Assembly (NCBI GenBank): GCA_003290165.1
Contig: QNQO01000520.1
Location: 434,001-498,000, forward strand
Reading direction: 5' to 3'
Source: Berberis thunbergii
Taxonomy: Eukaryota; Streptophyta; Magnoliopsida; Ranunculales; Berberidaceae
DNA length: 64,000 nt
Of this stretch, positions 50,797 through 61,676 are shown in pieces. Both the position numbers and the translations under genes were made by a program. The notes under the pieces are model-generated. The model saw only the letters and a list, made by a program, of their open reading frames with translations, had not been told where the DNA came from and searched no databases. Every line of letters starts with the position of its first letter. Positions within the stretch are counted from its first letter, which is position 1.

Positions 50797-52960
50797 TCAA
50801 TAAGAGGTATGCAGAGGAAGTTGAGCATTTATATCAGCAACAATATCCTTGATTACACACTCAGTAAAACAACGATGGTTCGATAAATCCAAACCTTGCG
50901 ACTCAATAAAGTCTACGAAGTCATGACGATCGACTACTATATTCCAATCCGCTGCTTCTGCAGTCTTCAATTTATTAGTAACTGATACAAGCTCAGCCTA
51001 AGTCGACTCGTGTTCGCTCTCAACAACAGTAAGCCTAATAAAAGCTATCGATTTGGCAGTAGCAAACTCGATATTTAACTGAGAAACTTGTGCCATAGAG
51101 GCTTTCAAACTGGCGGAGTGCTCTGCAAAAGAGTGTTTGGCCTCGTCACGATCAGCCCTTCCTTTAGACAACTCCTTATCAGCAATACTCAACTGAGAAT
51201 GCAGCATATTCAACTCCATCTCGAAGGTCTCCAGTTTGGAAGAAAACTTATTCTGAATAGCCTCAACTTCCTTCAGCAAAGTTCAAGCAGCTTCAGTAGC
51301 ATTTGCATACTCCGTACACTACGCTCTCAACAAATCAAATTTATGGAGAACATGATAAAGAACCAAGGCCTGCCCCGCCATCTTGCGCTCAACGAGCGCC
51401 ACCTGATCACACGCGACTTTATTATTGACCCCATAACGCTAGCATAAATGAAGTGACTCATCCTCTCCATGAGATTCTTAAGTCCTTCATCGAGGTGATT
51501 GAATGGCGGATGCCTAGGCATAACCGCCCTCTCAACCAACCGCCCATGACAATCGACAATGATATTACAAGCATTATCTTGCACATCAAACTTAAAAGAC
51601 CAGTTGAACTTCTTAAACGCAACAGTTGTAGGAAGGGTAGCAAGGAGAGTAGTAGGCCACTCCAAGGTACCTGCAACGACAAGAGAAACATGAATCTTAG
51701 AACTCCAACCATGAGCAACAACTTGATCTTGCAACGAGGATTCAAATTCGAAATCAACCAAAGTCTTTGTGTTGTTCGAATTCTTAGACAGTTCAACACC
51801 AAGCTGAAACATCTTGTTGTCAATAACACATGAATCATCAATGGACATGTCGATGAAATTGGGCACGCCATACGAGGAGACGAGACTCTTCTCATGATTA
51901 TCCAAAGGATGAGAAACCTATTTTTTCTCCTTTCAAGAGTTTCATTTATCTCTTCAACCTCTCGAGCAGTAGGATCAACAACATCACCACCACCCATCCC
52001 GAAAGATACCAGAGGAGGCAGAGCCCTGGTAATACCATGAACTGAAGTAACAAGCTTTTTCTTCTTTGGGACATGACCAGGACTGATCACCAATAGCTTA
52101 AATGGACTAGTAGTTCTAAGAACTTTCCTCTTTTTAATGCTCGAGTCAGCATTAACGGCATCTCTAGCAATAACAGGAGCATCGCGATCCGTAGGCTTCT
52201 TAACGAAACTCACTTCCCAATCAATGTTTTCATTGCCAATGACAACCGAGGGAGTATGCTTCTGCCCCTTATAAGAAATGATGACATAAACGATGCACGC
52301 AACAATAACTTCCAAAACACAAGCCGTCGTAAAATGTACAGACCATTGCGATCGATGATATCCATAGTAAGGAAACCTTCTACTGGGGACCGGGGCAGTT
52401 TATTAAATCGATCACAAAACTCTTGCTTCTTCATAAACAAAAACAATTTCTTCTTGTTGGGTTCTTGGAACGATCGCATGATATGTATATTGTGTAAATT
52501 GAAATAATCATAAGAGATGGACACGTAAAACTAGGGCCTCAACCAGCCACTATACTCATCCCTAAATTCTCAAAATAGGATAGACATGGAGATAGCAAGT
52601 GCAGTTTGTGTTTACATTAATCCCCACCACGAAGTGCAGAACCCTGATGTTTATTGGAATCCTAGATAAAACGACCCTCGCTAAGGCCGCAATCATTACT
52701 CTCTAGCCGTTAGGAACCACCTACGCGGGAGTAATGCCCGAGAAATCTAGATACTCCCACAAGATTTCTAGAGTCGAACGCCTAAGACCCGCTTGAACAT
52801 GCTAGGGTGCAACGAAATGTAGTCAGGCCTTTGATGACAAGGACTGCCACCCTCTTCAGGCAGAATGATCTCGAGGTCAGACGACAATGAATAGTCATAA
52901 CGAACACTGTCCAGAGTCGTCTGCAAGCACATCACCACTTAGAACCCTAAAGCTAGACAT
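50797..52960 (-). pseudogene. Antisense ORF of Tat element E
   Basis: Minus strand. The ATG at 52960-52958 gives MSSFRVLSGDVLADDSGQ. With frame changes it continues SSDLEIILPEEGG, RPDYISLHPSMFKRVL, then EILWEYLDFSGITPA and VVPNG (about 52860-52680), the same Transposase_28-like block as in A, B and C/D. Next come QEFCDRFNKLPRSPVEGF, KQHTPSVVIGNENIDWEVSF-like sequence, a Lys-rich KKRKVLR, and GGDVVDPTAREVEEINETLE. A coiled coil follows (51279-50998, LETFEMELNMLHSQLSIADK), and the end is FTECVIKDIVADINAQLPL and stop at 50797. No intron matching that of A, B and C/D was found, so E belongs to a different subfamily. Frameshifted; function unknown. Confidence 0.75.
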
Positions 52961-53046
52961 CGTTACGAAACAAAAACGAAATAGAGAGAAATCAAAGCCT
53001 AGAAACGAAGAGAACGGAAAGAAGAAATTATTGTATTCATCTCCTC

Positions 53047-53056
53047 TTTTTTTATA
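53047..53056 (-). promoter_or_regulatory. TATA box of antisense ORF E
   Basis: On the minus strand CCTATAAAAAAAG (around 53056-53045) lies about 90 bp upstream of the ATG and outside the 3' LTR, so it would drive the antisense gene, not gag-pol. Confidence 0.5.
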
Positions 53057-53261
53057 GGGAAACAATGAAAGGACTACTCAAAGGAAAATGGGCGAGACAC
53101 GATGGTCGCGCGAAATCCCAAAAATCACGTCGAAATGAGCAAGCGGATGAGACATCGGAGAAACAAACGCAATAACAAATAGTAACGACATTAAATGTGT
53201 CGTGATGTTGAAATCGAAAATACAACCGTCATACAGGTAGTTGTTACGTCAGCATACCCAC

Positions 53262-53689
53262 TAAGTAAGGGGGAGTAGTTGATGATACATCAAATAAGAC
53301 TATTGTCATAACCATACACGTGACAGAGATCATCCATCACGAGGATCAAATACTCCAAAACCAGGCGATGGACTCGATCATAAAAGCCCAAATAGGGCCC
53401 ATCAGAATAAATAATAGTCAGAGGCCCAAATCCAGACCCAATAGAGTTCTCCCTTAAAAATGATGAACGTTACAGAGAAGAAAAAAAGTCATGGAGGGAG
53501 TTATGCACTCGAGGACGCATCTTCATAAAAAATGAGACCGTTACAGATAACTTCTCCCCTCGTTGCGCCTCACATGCTAAAGTCACGCGGAGAATTAATA
53601 ATGACCACTATATAAGGTAAAGGGCACATTAGACTAAGGTATGCAATTTTAATTCAGTTCCATCCAGATTTATCTCCATCTTTACTCCA
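53262..53689 (+). repeat. Polypurine tract and truncated 3' LTR of element E
   Basis: AAGTAAGGGGGAGTAGT precedes TGATGATACATCAAATAAG at 53280. About 410 bp match the 5' LTR, up to GATTTATCTCCATC; then the sequence switches to the LTR of element C/D, which has opposite orientation. The last ~115 bp of the LTR are missing. Confidence 0.88.
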
Positions 53690-53775
53690 TTGATGAGATC
53701 ATCATGACATGTGTACGGTGCAGATTACTGGACGGTTCGTTGTATCGTTAGCTACTGCCCCCGAGTTAGTAGGTC
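53690..53775 (-). repeat. Start of the 3' LTR of C/D and its polypurine tract
   Basis: 53690-53750 matches 62284-62344 and 19498-19554 (GATGAGATCATCATG, then GTGTACGGTGCAGATTACTG). 53751-53775 in element sense contains CTCGGGGGCAGTAGC. The remaining ~600 bp of this LTR are absent. Confidence 0.8.
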
Positions 53776-53889
53776 AGCTCGTCGGTTCATTAAGTCACGT
53801 CACGAGGGAATTGGGCGGTCACGATGATTGAGTCTAAATCATCTCCTCGAGTGGTGCACAGCATTAATTGGGTACGCGACTGCTTAAGA

Positions 53890-53917
53890 AAAGGCGGGAA
53901 TCCTTGCTTATATATAA
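53890..53917 (+). promoter_or_regulatory. Candidate private promoter of antisense ORF C
   Basis: GGCGGGAA (53893-53900) is followed 9 bp later by TATATATAA (53909-53917), outside the LTR and pointing to the antisense ORF. This is the best-preserved copy of the arrangement. Confidence 0.55.
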
Positions 53918-54078
53918 TTCTCATTCCTTGCATAGTTTAGTTTATTTCTTTTTGCAATTTCTCAGAGACTCTGCTTTGTTGTTTTTCTTCTGCGCTTTTA
54001 TTATATTTAACTTCCATTTTCACAAGCGTAATTGAGAGTTCGTACAGTCTTCCATGGAGAGCCAGAATTAGTTTCCCG

Positions 54079-56599
54079 ATGAACTGTTCACTAACAGTCG
54101 TGAGTTTTTCAAGTAGAGGTTAATCTCATCTGTGAATCTGGTAGGCCTTCATCAAAAGTATCGGATCCCCGACGATATGGATCTCTTTATATTGGGAGCT
54201 GGTCACACACCCTTGTCTCCCCCGAGATGATTCACTTGCTGGCATATAGGTATGCGAGTCGGGCATTCAATTTCCTGTTATAGAGGAAATTTGGAGCTTC
54301 TTGGCATACCTTGGTATTCCGCCCACTCAGCTGGTGCTAAACAAGTATAGAATTGTGATCGCCATTTTAATTAGGGTGAAGGATGTTGGTCTTCGATTGT
54401 CTCCGAGGGGGATCCAACTACTCACTTCTCCTCGGTTGAACGAATATGTTGTGTGTGTGTTGAAGTCACCGGCTTGTTTGAGAAATTTTCAAGACGATTA
54501 CAAGTTATGGATAAAGTATTATTTCATGGCTCTTGCGTACTCGAAGTATTTCAAGCTTGACGGTCATCCGATCGAACGAATGTTCAAACGACTGAGTGAG
54601 TGTAATATCTTTCTTGCTCCCACTTGTGTTGATTACATACTGAACTATTATCTGTGCTTTTGTAGGAAAATTTCCAGCAAAGCCCCATTCTCCAGAGTAC
54701 AAAGAAGTCTTGGATCAATTTGGTGACATGCCCTTCATGCGGGTGGAAGATGTGCAACCCGACAACATCAAGCATGGCGTACTGTGGGCATACTGGCATG
54801 AGGCTCTCACTCTTTTTAGGGTTTCAAAGTCGAAGTCTACTATAAGACCTCCTTCAAAGAAGAGAAAGCTCCCCAAGGTCACGATCCCTAGTCCGTCAAG
54901 GAGGGCGGAGTTGGATGTGACATTGTCTTCTTTTTTTCTTTCTAAGAAACCTTGCACTACATCTAAATCTACTTCCAGGCTATTGGCCCTTTCAGAGGGG
55001 GCTAAAATTTGTGAAGCAAGATCTTGCTACGTCTGTTGGGCAAAAGCTATCGCGTTCGAGAGGCAATATGTTCTTGCGAGAGCATCCATTTCTCTTTCCG
55101 ACCTCGAGAATGAGTATTTGAAAATGGTGGGGCTAGATGATGTGACGAAGCTGAGCACTTAGCAGGCAAAGATTTTGAACAACTTTTTTGTGTAACCGAG
55201 AATGGTTGCTTCATCCGATGCTGGCAAGACTCGTAATTTCTCTTTGGTGGATTTCGGTATGACCTTTCCTTGGATCAAAAGTCTTTTCAAACTGGCAAAA
55301 AGTCACCTGACCGTCGTCCCTACTGCAAACAGTCCCCTTCTTGTCGTCCATATTGCCTTCCGATTCTCATCCTCGGCTTGCAATCAAGGTTGATCTAAGG
55401 AATGGTTCCCTACCCTCCTCTCCATCAACTGCTACTGAATTGGGGGGTGAAAGGGAGCTAGTTGTTGTGAGCAAGTGGAAAATAGTGGAAGAGACCCCTG
55501 ATGTGGTGAAAACGGCCAAAGGCAACAATAGCGTGATTGGGGACCCAAAAGATCTTCACCTAGATGCACGGATTAGTCTCTTTGCTCCGGATATGGTAAA
55601 TATGAGCAACCAGGCCTGACATCAGGAGGTTGACATTTCTTATACTTTCGGGAAACATATTAGTTGATGGAACGATTGGTTGGCCAATCATTCTACGAAG
55701 CCAGAAGGGGATACGTTGGGTGAGCGTGGACAAGGGGCAGAGACATTTGATGTTGGGGATGTCGTATCTAAACAAAGTTGTTGTCACTGGGATGGAGGTG
55801 GAGGCCGCTCAAGAGAGGGTGTACACCATGGAACAAGTTTTTGCACATCTGCAGAAGTCGTATTTTGAGTCTCTCCACGAGATCAAATCACTGACGAATC
55901 AGCTTCGGGGCTAGAGGCCTGTTGAAACAAGGGCCCAAGTAAGGGCTTGCAGACAAAATCGGAGGCTTAGAGGGTCCATTTGGAATTGCTCGAGTCTGAC
56001 TTGGCCAATGTGACATATGTGAAGGATGGGTTGGAGGTGGAGTTGAACCCAATGCGACTTGAAGCTTGCCAGGGAGGCCGTGGCCAAAATGCAGTCATAG
56101 ATTCAGGCTCTGATCATTGAGAAGAGCAATGGGGAATCCAAATGGGGTGCCCAATGTTAGCAACTAGAGTTCGACGTTGCTTTCCACGCTAAACTTGCAA
56201 GGACGACAGAAGAAAACTCATCTTAACACAAACTGAGCTCAGCCCGATCAAGGATAAGCTAAGTACTGAGCAATCTAGAGTTGATGCATTGGCGCCAGGC
56301 TGGAGCTCACGGAGTCAAAGGCTCGCGAGGAGGGGCTTCTTAAGACTCAGGGCACATTCGAATTCAGTAGAGTGGTGAAAGGACAACTAGAGCTGGTGGA
56401 AGATGATCATCCTTATTGGGATCTTTCTTATTACAGAAAGGTGGCATACGTGGAGTTTGAAGGAGCTTCTGATTAGTCTCATTGAGAGGGTGACCAAGAT
56501 CAGGGTGTTGAAGTTGTAGCGCATGCGTAGCCATCCCCTGCTTCTTCTCCTTTTAGGCCCAATCCCACTACATATGAACCTCCTCCTGATAAGGAGTAA
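54079..56599 (+). pseudogene. Antisense ORF of Tat element C/D
   Basis: Plus strand; the best-preserved N-terminal half. The ATG at 54079 starts MNCSLTVVSFSS. The open stretch 54301-54595 encodes WSFLAYLGIPPTQLV, IVIAILIRVKDVGL and FKLDGHPIERMFKRL. A 70-bp intron (54596-54665) joins it in frame to KFPAKPHSPEYKEVLDQFGD, then VLWAYWHEALTLFRV, KKRKLPKVTIPSPSRRAELD and DLENEYLKMVGLDD up to a stop near 55160. Later: DLHLDARISLFAPDMV, a coiled-coil part near 55730-55910 with ERVYTMEQVFAHLQKSYFE, and the C-terminal YWDLSYYRKVAYVEFEG-type motif near 56420, ending PPPDKE and stop. The stop at 55160 and later breaks inactivate it. Confidence 0.78.
54596..54665 (+). other. Intron of antisense ORF C (70 bp)
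   Basis: Donor GTGAGTGT and acceptor TTTTGTAG. Removing it joins two open stretches without a frame change. Position and length match A (71 bp) and B (72 bp). Confidence 0.8.
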
Positions 56600-56999
56600 A
56601 TTCTGTCTTTTTTAAATCATCAATGAAATACAATTTGTTAAGTGACACTTTGTACTTTTCTGGAGTTTTTTGACTGAATCTTTTTGGTGTTGCGTTGCCA
56701 TGGTTGGTCTTTAGACAAGAAATTTTGCTAAGTCAGGAAACTGTCTAGTTGATATGCTAACGAGAGTTTTGACTGCTCAACTTGCAATTGCTCCTAAAAT
56801 CAAGCAATTTTGGGCTGTACTCTTAAGAGATCCAGAAGTTATCTTGGTCGAACCTTGTAGGTTGCCTAAACTTCGTGAAATGGAATAATCTTGATAGGCG
56901 AGAGATCATTCGAGTTCCAAAGTTAATCGTATTTTTGATTCCTCAAGTCATCTTAATGAACTAGGCTATAGAGCATACAAGGAGTTATCCTCATCATTC
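56600..56999 (+). other. Downstream region of antisense ORF C
   Basis: No gene seen. ATCAATGAAATACAATTTG soon after the stop is AT-rich and could hold a 3'-end signal. The sequence then grades into the tandem repeats. Confidence 0.4.
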
Positions 57000-57935
57000 T
57001 TAATGAACTGACTAAATCTTGGTAAAGTTTGGCCATCATTGTCCATGGTTGGATGATGATCCCTGACAAGTCATCTTTGTCAGGCTTCGTGAGCTTTGAC
57101 CAGACTCCCACTTTCTAAGCCATCTTTACCTGTTCATGGCGGGCTAGGACTTAGAGCGAACCAGAAGTTGTCTTCATCAGTCTTAACTAACAAAATTTGG
57201 TTAGGTTTGATCACCATTGTCTATGGTCAGACAATGATCCCTGACAAGTCATCTTGATCAGGCTTCGTGAGCTCTGACCAGACTTCCACTTTCTAAGCTA
57301 TCTATGTTCGTTTGTGGCGAGCTTGGACTTAGAGCAAACTAGAAGTTGTCTTCATCAGTCTTAACTGACTAAATTTTTGTCATGTTCGGCCCCCATTGCC
57401 TATGGTCGGACAATGATCTCTAACAAGTCATCTTGATCAGGCTTCATGAGCTTTGACTAGACTCCCACTTTCTAAGACATCCTTGTCCATTATTGGCGGA
57501 TTAGGTCTTAGAGTGACCAAGAAGTTGTTTTCATTAGTTTTAACAGACTAAACTTTGGTCAGGTTCGACCACCATTGCCTATGGTTGGACAATGATCATT
57601 CGCAAGTCATCTTGATAAGGCTTCATGAGTTCTGACTAGACTCCCACTTTCTAAGGCATTTTGTCCTTTTTGTGGACTAGGTCTTAGAGCAGAACAAAAG
57701 TTGTCTTCATCAGTTTTAGCTACTAAACTTTGGTTAGGTTCGACCACCATTGTCTTTGGTCTGAAAATGATCCCTGGCAAGTCATCTTGATCACGCTTTG
57801 TGAGCTCTGACTAGACTCCCACTTTCTAAGTCATCTTTGTCCATTCTTAGCGGACTAGGTCTTAGAGCGGACCAAAAGTTGCCTTCATTAGTCTTAACTA
57901 ACTAAACTTTGGTCAAGTTCGGCCACCTTACGGCT
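57000..57935. repeat. ~180-bp tandem repeats of C/D (about 5 units)
   Basis: CCCACTTTCTAAG recurs near 57109, 57290, 57466, 57647 and 57818, with CAATGATCCCTGACAAGTCATC and TTAGAGCGGACCA blocks in each unit. It matches the A array unit by unit. Confidence 0.9.
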
Positions 57936-58199
57936 TTGGGCATGTAAGTATGACTTGGTTGTCTTGACCTAGTTACTTCGCCTAGTGGTCCGACACTTAA
58001 GCCAGATTACAATAAATTGACCAGATTGATTTTCGACTAGACTTAATGAACAACACAGTGGAACTTTAATAAAGCAAATACCTTGGATTTATTGGTAATA
58101 TCTCTGCAGGTGCTCTACATTCCATGGGCGCTCAAGGCCTTCGATGTTCATGTTTTCTAACCAGTATGTACTGGGCCATTCTTTGTCTTTTAGGCTGGA

Positions 58200-59590
58200 T
58201 TAGGTCAGGCACTCACTTGGGCTTGCTCGCATATTTGGGCCTTGTTGACGAGATCACCATGCCACATACGGAGTAGATTATGTGACGGTTTGGTATTGGT
58301 TACTCCCCCCAATTAATGGGGTTGCGTGTAGTTTCATTAACTCGATGAATGTGGACTCGTGCAATTGCAATTGGAATCATCGCCTCCTTATTCCCCGTGT
58401 GGCATTTAATGCTAACGTGATTTCTAGGTGACTTCATTTTGTGAATGCCGTGCCTATATATAGGCTGGTTTTTTGCTCTTTCAAGCATTACATGAACATT
58501 GTAAAACATGTTTCACAAATGCGTTTGTCCAAAAAATATGCTTTGGGCTCTCCAAAGGATGAAAGTAGATATTTGTTGTTGGAGTCTTTGAATGTTCTGA
58601 CATTTATAGCTATGAGTCTTTGAATGTTCTGACATTTATGTTCTGACATTTATAGCTATGGTTCCAAGAGACCTCATAGTTTCTTTGCACATGGCGAAGG
58701 AGAAGTAAGGACTCCTCCTAGGGGCCAAGTTTGTCCTTCATCTTCGAGTGTTCCCACGGCATTGCTCGCCATCCAATTTGGTGATAACACCCGCAACCAA
58801 CTTTGGGTGGTTGTTCCCACTACTCCTCCTGGGCTCCACGCGTGGCCTACGACCCTGGGTGCAAACTCTGTTTCACCCCAGGCATCCCTTTTTTGAAGGA
58901 TCACCCCAGCAGCCAACTTTGGGTACCTTTGCTTTCACTTACAAAACCTCTTCTTAAGGCAGATTGACGGAGCAAAGTATCAACGTGTGTACCGACAGCC
59001 AACTTTGGGTGATCGTTACTTTTTGCTTGACTTCCAAGACCTCTTCTAGCCAGTCGGTCAAACTTGTAACAACTTTCTTAGTAATCAATAAAGTTTGTTT
59101 TTTAGAATTAACTTTTATTCAATTCCTTGAATGAATTTGTATCATATTGGCTTGTGCGAATAATTCTGCTATACTATAAAATAATAATAATAATAATAAT
59201 AAAAACAATGAGAAATTGTAACTCTGAGCGGGGACTATGCTAATCTGGTCCTGAAGAAAACGCATGTGGTCCTAATTCATACTGTGTAGTTCCCTTGACG
59301 AAATAGCATGATTCGCCAATGATAGCGAAGTCACTAGAAAGTGATATTCAAGTGGGCGGACCATTTCTTGTTTGTTGCCCCCTTTCTTAATAGGCGTTGG
59401 TCCGCCGATGTGTTGCTATTTATCTTTGTTTTGAATTGGAGTGACAGACAGATAGTCTTTTCAGGTCTAGATTCTAACTCATTATTTATTTGAGTCTTGG
59501 TTGTCAGGGCCTTGTTTTGATCTGTATGAACTGGATCGGTTAGATGTATTGATTTGTCTATACAGACCCCAATGATTCTGCCAATTCGCT
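58200..59590. mobile_element. Tat fragment F and unclassified sequence inside C/D
   Basis: 58205-58310 resembles a reversed Tat LTR start (GTTGACGAGATCACCATG, then GACGGTTTGGTATTGG) followed by a purine tract inverse (ACTCCCCCCAATTAATGGGG). TATATATAGG at 58454-58463 is at the place where other copies have the antisense-ORF TATA box. No antisense ORF follows. Instead there is a short duplication TTGAATGTTCTGACATTTAT (58589-58660) and three copies of an AACTTTGGGT-containing motif (about 58798, 58915, 59005). AATAAAG occurs at 59086. Nothing is recognised in 59210-59590. Confidence 0.5.
59172..59206. repeat. (AAT)n microsatellite
   Basis: About nine ATA/AAT repeats within AT-rich sequence. Confidence 0.9.
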
Positions 59591-61530
59591 CGTTGAACAT
59601 CCGGCTTACCAGTCATTGATGCGTTGCTCCACACTATTTTGACCGAACGGGCTCACACTATAGCGATATGTCCCTTTTCAGTTATAAAGGAGGCCTTCTT
59701 CTGGTCTGGGGTGGTTGTGTTCAGAATAAGCATCCATGGAACTTAAAAAGTTGTGTTTGGACGTGGCATTAATGCTTTATCCATGCAAGGAAATGGAAGG
59801 ATGTTTTTCAAACAAGCCTTATTCCAGCCCGTGTAATCCACACAAGCTCTCTATTTCCCACTTTTCTTTTTCACAGAAATGGCATTTGCCAACCAGTCTG
59901 GCTGGCGGACATCGAATCTTCCCCTTGGACTAACTAAGGTCTCATCGTCAAAGCGGAGAGGTTCTTTTTTCTTCTTTGGGCTCAAGCTTTGAGATGTCTG
60001 ACCTACGGGCCCAAGCTGTAATTGCTAATAGTCCTGTTGTTTTAATGTTGCATAGTGGCAGTCTCTTGCTAATGGCTGGTCTCCTCGAATGGTCCCTTCC
60101 ACCTTGTTAGCAAGGTATTTTATGTATTGATGCAAAATGGAAACTAATGCCTCCATCTGATGGAGCCAAGGCCTTCCAAAGATGATATTGTAGGTGGATG
60201 GGGCATCAACCACCATAAACTCCTGAATTATAACTTTCTGTAGTTATTGTTTTCCCGCCACTATTGTTAGTCTAATTTTCCTGACATAGAAGCACTTTTC
60301 TCTGTTAAATCCGATCATGGGTGACTAGCGGCATCAAGTTCTCTTCTTTGAGCTGCATGCTACAGAACACATTGAGGAACAGGACGTTCAAAGAGCTCCA
60401 TGTTTCTACCAAGGACCTCTTCACTTTCCACTTCGCTATGAGGACTGAGATAACCAGAGCTTCATTGTGAGGAGAGTGGATGCCTTGGAGGTCCTTATCC
60501 ATTAATGTCAGCGATGGGATCGGGTTCTGAACACATGCGTATGGAACTTGTCGGTTTTCATAGGTAGACTGAGTCCACATCTCACAGAGCGTCCTCTTTC
60601 AGGACCTGTTGGATTGCTCACCATTCGAGCTTACCCCATGAAGGACATATATAATGCCAGACACTTTTTTCTCTAACTCTTTGACGACCTCTTCTTTTTC
60701 CTTTGCTCGATCTTGTCTTTTTTCCGGACTCGGGAATTCTTTGAACTTTCTCTTCTTAATCCAGTACTCAATTTTGTTTATGAGATTCTTGTAGTCTTCG
60801 GTGTCGTGGCTATTGTCCTTGTGAATGGAGCAATACTTGCCGAGAAGGATCTCCCCGCTGTTTGGCAGGCCACTTTACTTATCCCCAATTCTTAATGGTA
60901 TTGAAGACGTCGGACAGGTTGGAGTTGAGAGGGTGAAGGATTTGGATCAAACAAAGTTGGAGGCTTTATCTTGCCTCGTTCGGCCAGAATCTGGAATTGT
61001 CATTCAGTTTCCTTTTGTTTTTTTCATCGTCCTCATGTTTCTTCGCCTCATTTTTGTCTTTGGGACCAAGGAAGGGAATATTTTTGTCTGTTTCTCCTGC
61101 CTTTTTGGTGGCCCACGTCTCCACAAGGGTAATATATTTTTAGCGCTTCAGCAAGTCTGCCATGTCTATTGGAGGCTCCAAGGTAAGGAAGTTGTAGAAT
61201 TGATCTCCCCTCAGACTCGAGGTGAAGGGAGTGTGGTGTCGTCGCTGCAACCGTCGATCAAAGTCAACTCATCGTTGAAGCGGGTGATGTATTCCCTCAG
61301 TGTTTCATTCGGTTTCTGCTTGAGGCTGAGCAGGTAATGCGGGCCCTTCCTGACCCGTTGGTTGTTAACAAAGCGGGTGATAAACGCTTTGGCCAGAAAC
61401 GAATCAATAGACTTCAGAGGGAGATTGTGGAACCAGGTCAGCGCTACTTTCTTCAGGCTTGTGGGGAATGTCGGCATATGGGCCTAGGGTTGTTTTCCCT
61501 GCAAGACCGATACCGCCAGAGCTAGCGACA
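59591..61530 (-). pseudogene. gag, protease and partial RT of C/D
   Basis: Minus-strand order from 61480: gag core FPTSLKKVALTWFHNLPLKS, LAKAFITRFVNNQRVRKG and KQKPNETLREYITRFNDE (61470-61240); gag tail SIHKDNSHDTEDYKNLINKI (about 60825-60765); protease SPHNEALVISVLIAKWKVKR with ETWSS in place of DSGSS (60480-60400); VVDAPSTYNIIFGRPWLHQM (60215-60155); RT fingers inverse of 59960-59640, homologous to 27340-27010 of A. The frame is lost several times. The gag N-terminus looks deleted. RNase H and integrase are missing from this copy. Confidence 0.82.
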
Positions 61531-61652
61531 CTACGACGGTTCTAGCGTTTGAGGGTTCGGCGATTTCACCATTATTATGAGACCTCGTGGTTACAATCTT
61601 TGTAGACTGTAATGAAGGGGTGTTATCATTGTTTTCTTAGAAACTTTGTCGT

Positions 61653-61670
61653 TCCCCACGAACGGCGCCA
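61653..61670 (-). promoter_or_regulatory. Primer binding site of C/D
   Basis: In element sense TGGCGCCGTTCGTGGGGA lies 6 nt after the 5' LTR end. It matches the complement of the tRNA-Asp 3' end at 15 of 18 positions, including the first ten. Confidence 0.75.
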
Positions 61671-61676
61671 AACTAA

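Larger units (their letters stand above)
44267..53689 (+). mobile_element. Tat-lineage element E, nearly complete
   Basis: 5' LTR (44267-44790), primer site, gag, protease, RT, RNase H, archaeal-type RNase H, integrase, antisense ORF on the minus strand, purine tract and 3' LTR (53280-53689, cut short) are all present in Tat order. Unlike A, B and C/D there are no tandem repeats between integrase and antisense ORF. The reading frames carry scattered stops and frameshifts, so the element is inactive. Confidence 0.9.
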
